From the NCBI RefSeq assembly GCF_020166435.1, contig NZ_JAINZP010000018.1, positions 22,109-86,108 on the forward strand: 64,000 nt of DNA. Direction: 5' to 3'. Positions 59,523-64,000 of the stretch are shown in pieces. The translations under genes and the position numbers were made by a program. Under the pieces are notes generated by a model, which was not told where the DNA came from, made no database searches, and saw nothing but the letters and a program-made list of their open reading frames with translations. Within the stretch, counting starts at the first letter, position 1; the number at the start of each line of letters is the position of its first letter. Source of the stretch: Pectobacterium versatile (lineage in GTDB: Bacteria > Pseudomonadota > Gammaproteobacteria > Enterobacterales > Enterobacteriaceae).

Positions 59523-60548
59523 ATGAAAAGAATAGTGATTTCTACTCTGGTTGCTGGCGCGTCACTCTTTGCCGCCATCAATCAAGCCCATGCTGGTGCA
59601 ACGCTGGACGCCATTCAGAAGAAAGGATTTGTGCAATGCGGTATCAGTGATGGCTTGCCCGGCTTTTCCTATGCGGACGCCAGCGGCAAATACTCCGGCA
59701 TTGATGTTGACGTGTGCCGTGGCCTTGCCGCCGCCGTATTCGGCGACGCCAATAAAGTTAAATACACGCCGCTGACGGCAAAAGAGCGCTTCACTGCACT
59801 GCAATCCGCCGAAGTCGATGTGCTATCACGTAACACCACCTGGACGTCTTCCCGTGACAGCGGCATGGGCATGCTCTTTACCGGCGTGACCTACTACGAC
59901 GGCATTGGCTTCCTGACGCACAACAAAGCGGGCTTAACCAGCGCCAAAGAGCTGGACGGTGCAACCGTCTGTATTCAGGCAGGTACTGATACCGAGCTGA
60001 ACGTCGCTGACTATTTCAAAACCCATAAAATGCAGTACACCCCCGTCACATTCGACCGCTCTGATGAAAGCGCCAAAGCGCTGGAGTCTGGCCGCTGCGA
60101 TACGCTGGCATCAGACCAGTCACAGCTGTACGCATTGCGTATCAAGCTGAGCAAACCTGCTGAATTCATCGTCCTGCCAGAAGTGATTTCCAAGGAACCA
60201 CTGGGCCCAGTGGTACGCCGTGGCGATGAAGAGTGGTTCGCGATTGTACGCTGGACGCTGTTCGCCATGCTGAATGCTGAAGAGATGGGTGTGACCTCGA
60301 AAAACGTCGACCAACTGGCAGCAAAACCTACCACGCCAGATATGTCTCACCTGCTGGGTCATGAAGGCAGCTACGGTAAAGATCTCAAATTACCGAACGA
60401 TTGGGCATTCAAAATCATCAAACAGGTCGGCAACTACGGCGAAGTCTTTGAACGTAATGTCGGCATGGGCAGCGAACTGAAAATTAAACGCGGCCTGAAC
60501 GAACTGTGGAACAAAGGCGGGATTCAGTACGCGCCAGCGGTACGTTAA
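59523..60548 (+). CDS. aapJ: General L-amino acid ABC transporter, substrate-binding protein AapJ
   Basis: AapJ is the periplasmic binding protein of a broad-range L-amino acid importer first described in Rhizobium. I chose the ATG at 59523, giving 341 residues with a Sec signal peptide (cleavage after AHA, about residue 24). Another ATG lies two codons upstream. The motifs KGFVQCGISDGLPGFSYAD, NTTWTSSRDSGMGMLF and DTLASDQSQLYALR are typical of AapJ. It is followed by aapQ, aapM and aapP, all on the plus strand. Confidence 0.94.
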   Translation: MKRIVISTLVAGASLFAAINQAHAGATLDAIQKKGFVQCGISDGLPGFSYADASGKYSGIDVDVCRGLAAAVFGDANKVKYTPLTAKERFTALQSAEVDVLSRNTTWTSSRDSGMGMLFTGVTYYDGIGFLTHNKAGLTSAKELDGATVCIQAGTDTELNVADYFKTHKMQYTPVTFDRSDESAKALESGRCDTLASDQSQLYALRIKLSKPAEFIVLPEVISKEPLGPVVRRGDEEWFAIVRWTLFAMLNAEEMGVTSKNVDQLAAKPTTPDMSHLLGHEGSYGKDLKLPNDWAFKIIKQVGNYGEVFERNVGMGSELKIKRGLNELWNKGGIQYAPAVR

Positions 60549-60613
60549 TTATCAGAACAACCCGGGCGCAGTGTATTACTGCGCCCCTCAGTACCCCGTA
60601 TCGAGGTTCCAGC

Positions 60614-61792
60614 ATGCTACAACGCCCAACCGTAAAAGGTGATTTATCACTGACTAATCCAGCGGTGCGCGCCTGGCTGTATCAAATTGTCGTTGTTATC
60701 GCGGTATTGGCTGTCGCAGCCTACTTGTTGCACAACACCGTGACCAATCTGTCGCAAAGGGGCATCACCTCTGGCTTCGACTTTCTGAATAAAAGCGCCG
60801 GCTTTGGCATCGTTCAACACCTGATTGACTATCAACAAGGCGATACCTACGCCCGCGTTTTTCTTGTTGGGTTATTCAACACGCTTCTGGTTTCGGCATT
60901 GTGTATCGTATTTGCGTCAATTCTCGGCTTCACTGTCGGTTTGGCTCGGCTGTCTGACAACTGGTTGCTACGAAAAATATCCAACATTTACATTGAGATA
61001 TTCCGTAACATTCCGCCGTTGTTGCAGATCTTTTTTTGGTATTTTGCCGTACTGCGGAATCTACCGGGGCCACGCCAGTCAATCAACGCGTTTGATGTCG
61101 CATTCCTCAGCAACCGAGGCTTTTATCTGCCATCCCCTGAAATGGGACCGGGCGCAGCGGCATTTTTTCTTTCTCTGCTGATCGTATCGGCCGTGACATG
61201 GCGCGTCTTTCGACGTAACCAGCGCTATCACGCCTTAACCGGTCAACCGCGCAAAACCTGGCCACTGACGTTAGGCCTGTTACTTGTGCTGTGCGCACTC
61301 AGCCACTTGATTTTTGGTCCCGCTTTCCACTGGGATATGCCGGAATTAAAAGGGTTTAACTTTCGCGGCGGCATGGTGCTGATCCCTGAATTGGCGGCGT
61401 TAACCGTCGCTCTGTCGGTCTACACGTCATCATTTATTGCCGAGATCATTCGTTCAGGCATTCAATCGGTTTCCCACGGTCAACACGAAGCCGCGCGTTC
61501 TCTCGGCTTACCGAATCCCGTTACGCTACGCAAAGTGATCCTTCCACAAGCACTGCGCGTTATCATTCCGCCACTGACCAGCCAGTATCTCAACATCGTG
61601 AAAAACTCATCACTGGCGGCTGCGATTGGCTATCCCGATATGGTGTCGCTGTTCGCGGGAACCGTGCTGAACCAGACCGGTCAGGCTATTGAAACCATCG
61701 CCATTACCATGTCGGTTTACCTCATTATCAGCCTGCTGATCTCGCTGCTGATGAATCTGTATAACCGCAAAATCGCGTTAGTCGAACGCTAA
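60614..61792 (+). CDS. aapQ: General L-amino acid ABC transporter permease AapQ
   Basis: This 392-residue inner-membrane permease starts at the ATG at 60614; longer reading from 60506 overlaps aapJ and is unlikely. It has the large periplasmic insertion typical of AapQ between early helices, and the EAA loop HEAARSLGLPNPVTLRKVILPQALRV near the C-terminus. It lies 65 bp after aapJ and 9 bp before aapM. Confidence 0.94.
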   Translation: MLQRPTVKGDLSLTNPAVRAWLYQIVVVIAVLAVAAYLLHNTVTNLSQRGITSGFDFLNKSAGFGIVQHLIDYQQGDTYARVFLVGLFNTLLVSALCIVFASILGFTVGLARLSDNWLLRKISNIYIEIFRNIPPLLQIFFWYFAVLRNLPGPRQSINAFDVAFLSNRGFYLPSPEMGPGAAAFFLSLLIVSAVTWRVFRRNQRYHALTGQPRKTWPLTLGLLLVLCALSHLIFGPAFHWDMPELKGFNFRGGMVLIPELAALTVALSVYTSSFIAEIIRSGIQSVSHGQHEAARSLGLPNPVTLRKVILPQALRVIIPPLTSQYLNIVKNSSLAAAIGYPDMVSLFAGTVLNQTGQAIETIAITMSVYLIISLLISLLMNLYNRKIALVER

Positions 61793-61801
61793 GAGGACGT
61801 C

Positions 61802-62896
61802 ATGACGATGAACCATTATACGCAAGGCCGTCAGTCCCCTCTGTTCAAAGCGATGCAGTGGGCACGGCGTAATCTCTTCTCAAGTATCGGCAATAGCCTG
61901 TTAACGCTTTTTTGCCTCTGGCTATTGTGGGTTGCCATACCGCCGCTGCTCAATTGGACGATCTTTCAGGCTAACTGGCTCGGCACAACCCGTAATGACT
62001 GTACGCGTGATGGCGCTTGTTGGGTCTTCATTCACGCCAGATTTGGTCATTTCATGTATGGCCTGTATCCAGCAGCGGAAGTCTGGCGCATCAACTTCGC
62101 ACTCGCCATCGGGTTACTCAGCATTCTGCCAATGTTCCTAAAAAGCATCCCCTATCGCGGACGCTATCTTACCGTCTGGGCAGTAGCGTATCCGCTCATC
62201 GCCTGGTGGTTGCTTTATGGTGGTTTTGGCGGGCTCAGTAGAGTGGAAACCTATCAATGGGGTGGCCTAACGTTGACGCTGATCATCGCCGCCGTGGGTA
62301 TTGCGGGTGCACTCCCACTTGGTATCTTGCTCGCATTAGGTCGCCGTTCCACGCTGCCGATTGTTCGTATGCTTTCCGTCGTGTTCATCGAATTCTGGCG
62401 TGGCGTACCGCTAATCACCGTACTTTTTATGTCGTCCGTAATGCTGCCGCTGTTTTTAACGGAAGGCACCACTATCGACAAACTGCTAAGAGCATTAGTT
62501 GCCGTGATTTTATTCCAGTCAGCTTATGTCGCCGAAGTGGTTCGCGGCGGCTTACAGGCGCTTCCCAAAGGACAGTATGAAGCCGCGGAATCCCTGAGCT
62601 TAGGCTATTGGCGTATGCAGGGGCTGGTCATCCTTCCGCAAGCGCTGAAAATGGTTATTCCAGGCCTAGTGAATACGATCATTTCTCTTTTTAAAGACAC
62701 GAGTCTGGTGATCATCATCGGCCTCTTCGATCTCTTCAGCAGTATCCAGCAGGCAACCGTCGACCCCACCTGGCTGGGCATGTCGACGGAAGGCTATGTT
62801 TTTGCCGCTATGGTCTATTGGATTTTCTGTTTCAGCATGTCGCGCTATAGCCAACATCTGGAAAATCGTTTTAACACCGGACACAAGTCACACTGA
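61802..62896 (+). CDS. aapM: General L-amino acid ABC transporter permease AapM
   Basis: This 364-residue partner permease of AapQ has hydrophobic helices throughout and the EAA loop [26 protein letters not shown]. The first ATG (61802) has AGAGGA directly upstream, favouring it over an ATG two codons later. The tail between helices includes [10 protein letters not shown], typical of AapM. It lies between aapQ and aapP. Confidence 0.94.
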   Translation: MTMNHYTQGRQSPLFKAMQWARRNLFSSIGNSLLTLFCLWLLWVAIPPLLNWTIFQANWLGTTRNDCTRDGACWVFIHARFGHFMYGLYPAAEVWRINFALAIGLLSILPMFLKSIPYRGRYLTVWAVAYPLIAWWLLYGGFGGLSRVETYQWGGLTLTLIIAAVGIAGALPLGILLALGRRSTLPIVRMLSVVFIEFWRGVPLITVLFMSSVMLPLFLTEGTTIDKLLRALVAVILFQSAYVAEVVRGGLQALPKGQYEAAESLSLGYWRMQGLVILPQALKMVIPGLVNTIISLFKDTSLVIIIGLFDLFSSIQQATVDPTWLGMSTEGYVFAAMVYWIFCFSMSRYSQHLENRFNTGHKSH

Positions 62897-62904
62897 GGCC
62901 ATCC

Positions 62905-63666
62905 ATGAATCAGACTGCATTCACTCAATCAACCGATCACATGATTACCTTAGAAAATGTGAATAAGTGGTACGGGCAATTTCACGTGCTCAAAGACATC
63001 AATTTGCAGGTCAGGCAAGGCGAGCGCATTGTGCTCTGCGGCCCTTCCGGCTCGGGTAAATCAACCACCATACGTTGCATTAATCATCTTGAAGAACATC
63101 AAGCAGGGCGAATTGTTGTTGATGGTATTGAATTGAATAATGATTTGCGCAACATCGAAAAAGTTCGTACTGAAGTTGGCATGGTTTTTCAGCATTTCAA
63201 TCTTTTCCCGCACTTAACTGTGTTGCAGAACTGCACGCTGGCACCGTCCTGGGTACGCCACACGCCGAAAAAAGAAGCGGAAGAGCTGGCAATGCACTAT
63301 CTGGAACGTGTGCGTATCGCCGCACATGCGCATAAATTTCCGGGGCAGCTATCTGGAGGCCAGCAACAACGTGTGGCCATCGCCCGTTCACTGTGCATGA
63401 AGCCCAAGATTATGCTGTTTGACGAGCCGACGTCTGCGCTGGATCCTGAAATGGTAAAAGAGGTGCTAGATACTATGCTTGGGCTAGCTCAGGATGGAAT
63501 GACGATGCTTTGCGTCACGCATGAAATGGGATTCGCGAGAACCGTCGCTGATCGGGTGATCTTTATGGATCAAGGTGAGATCGTAGAACAAGCCCCACCG
63601 GATATCTTCTTCTCCAGCCCTCGTTCAGAGCGTACTCAGGCATTTCTTTCACAAATCCTGCACTAA
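62905..63666 (+). CDS. aapP: General L-amino acid ABC transporter ATPase AapP
   Basis: This 253-residue GlnQ-type ATPase powers AapQM. Walker A is GPSGSGKST (46-54), the signature is [15 protein letters not shown], Walker B is IMLFDEP, and the switch histidine is in CVTHEMGFA. It begins 8 bp after aapM, completing aapJQMP. It could also energise the orphan TcyJ/TcyL-like pair upstream, but that is speculative. Confidence 0.96.
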   Translation: MNQTAFTQSTDHMITLENVNKWYGQFHVLKDINLQVRQGERIVLCGPSGSGKSTTIRCINHLEEHQAGRIVVDGIELNNDLRNIEKVRTEVGMVFQHFNLFPHLTVLQNCTLAPSWVRHTPKKEAEELAMHYLERVRIAAHAHKFPGQLSGGQQQRVAIARSLCMKPKIMLFDEPTSALDPEMVKEVLDTMLGLAQDGMTMLCVTHEMGFARTVADRVIFMDQGEIVEQAPPDIFFSSPRSERTQAFLSQILH

Positions 63667-63679
63667 TCTGAAGCATCCT

Positions 63680-63700
63680 GCCTGCGTGTCCTACGCAGGC
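63680..63700 (+). terminator. Hairpin downstream of aapP
   Basis: An 8-bp GC-rich stem GCCTGCGT/ACGCAGGC with a 5-nt loop lies 14 bp after the aapP stop. Only CTTCC follows, so its strength as a terminator is doubtful. Confidence 0.45.
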
Positions 63701-63965
63701 CTTCCCCAATATCGCCATTATGATGGCTCTCACAGCTCGCGTTATCACATAACTAACGCGAACTGGATAAAGTAGGAAGGTTTCTGCATCCTAAAAAACA
63801 TCCTCATCTTCCATGACTGTCAGGTTATCTGCCGGATCCACCGCAATAAATGCACAGAGAGCAAATCTAATTCAGATATCACATAGTCTACCTGATCTAC
63901 GCAAGATACCGACTGCCTTTTACCACAGGTAAGGTATAAACAACATATACCAAACGCGCATAGCA

Positions 63966-63997
63966 AAAAGCCCCTGTCTTTCGACAGAGGCTTTCCA
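63966..63997 (-). terminator. Terminator of a minus-strand gene beyond the right edge
   Basis: On the minus strand the stem AAGCCTCTGTC/GACAGGGGCTT with loop GAAA is followed by TTTTGC. It should end a transcript entering from outside the window on the right. Confidence 0.7.
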
Positions 63998-64000
63998 CTT

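Larger units (their letters stand above)
63667..64000. other. Right-end intergenic region
   Basis: I see no gene in the last 334 bp. It contains a weak hairpin after aapP (63680-63700) and a strong hairpin near the window edge (63966-63997) that belongs to a gene beyond the edge. The rest (about 63701-63965) shows no feature I can support. Confidence 0.5.

Overview
The window is ordinary chromosome from a plant-associated soft-rot enterobacterium, most likely Pectobacterium. Three things support this. The order of housekeeping genes is that of Enterobacterales (zapE-zapG-degQ-degS; mla-ibaG-murA; kdsD to npr; aaeXAB-aaeR-tldD-yhdP-rng-maf-mreDCB-csrD; accBC-yhdT-panF-prmA-dusB-fis). Fis differs from my recollection of E. 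coli Fis at only two positions. Intergenic regions carry many ERIC repeats, and there is a complete AapJQMP general amino-acid transporter.

Layout from left to right: cell division and envelope proteases (134-5085); murA/ibaG and the mlaFEDCB phospholipid transport operon on the minus strand (5192-10170); a long plus-strand cluster for Kdo/LPS transport and nitrogen-PTS regulation (10657-18836: yrbG-kdsD-kdsC-lptC-lptA-lptB-rpoN-hpf-ptsN-rapZ-npr); rnk, tldE/pmbA, darP and gabD; the aaeXAB efflux operon with divergent aaeR; an AT-rich insert (about 28194-30082); tldD, yhdP, rng, maf, mreDCB and csrD on the minus strand; acuI, msrPQ, aroQ, accBC, yhdT-panF, prmA, an alpha carbonic anhydrase and dusB-fis on the plus strand; a small variable zone after fis (54201-55300) with prophage-type small genes and an orphan AT-rich gene; then an ASCH protein, an endonuclease/phosphatase-family protein and two amino-acid ABC transport loci (57360-63666).

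The strongest accessory signal is the insert between aaeR and tldD. It holds a type VI secretion tube protein (Hcp) facing a two-gene plus-strand unit. The first gene of that unit has a lysozyme-like (lytic transglycosylase-type) signature and no secretion signal. The second overlaps it by 8 bp and encodes a small three-helix membrane protein. I read the pair as a candidate peptidoglycan-cutting effector with its immunity protein. The insert is bounded by a perfect 66-bp direct repeat made of the tldD 3' end and its hairpin, and the left copy continues into a 3' tldD fragment that has lost 14 codons in frame.

The second notable signal is in the intergenic repeats. Eight near-complete ERIC copies occur here, from canonical (126-127 bp) to about 333 bp. 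The long ones contain one or two inserted modules that fold as a row of four hairpins, and between copies the stems change sequence while keeping their pairing. One such module stands alone without ERIC ends at 43917-43991.

Regulatory sites I can support include the conserved dusB-fis promoter with a Fis-type site, a CRP-type site before aaeR, and a sigma-54 promoter with an NtrC-like site before aapJ. I saw no tRNA, rRNA, CRISPR array or insertion sequence.
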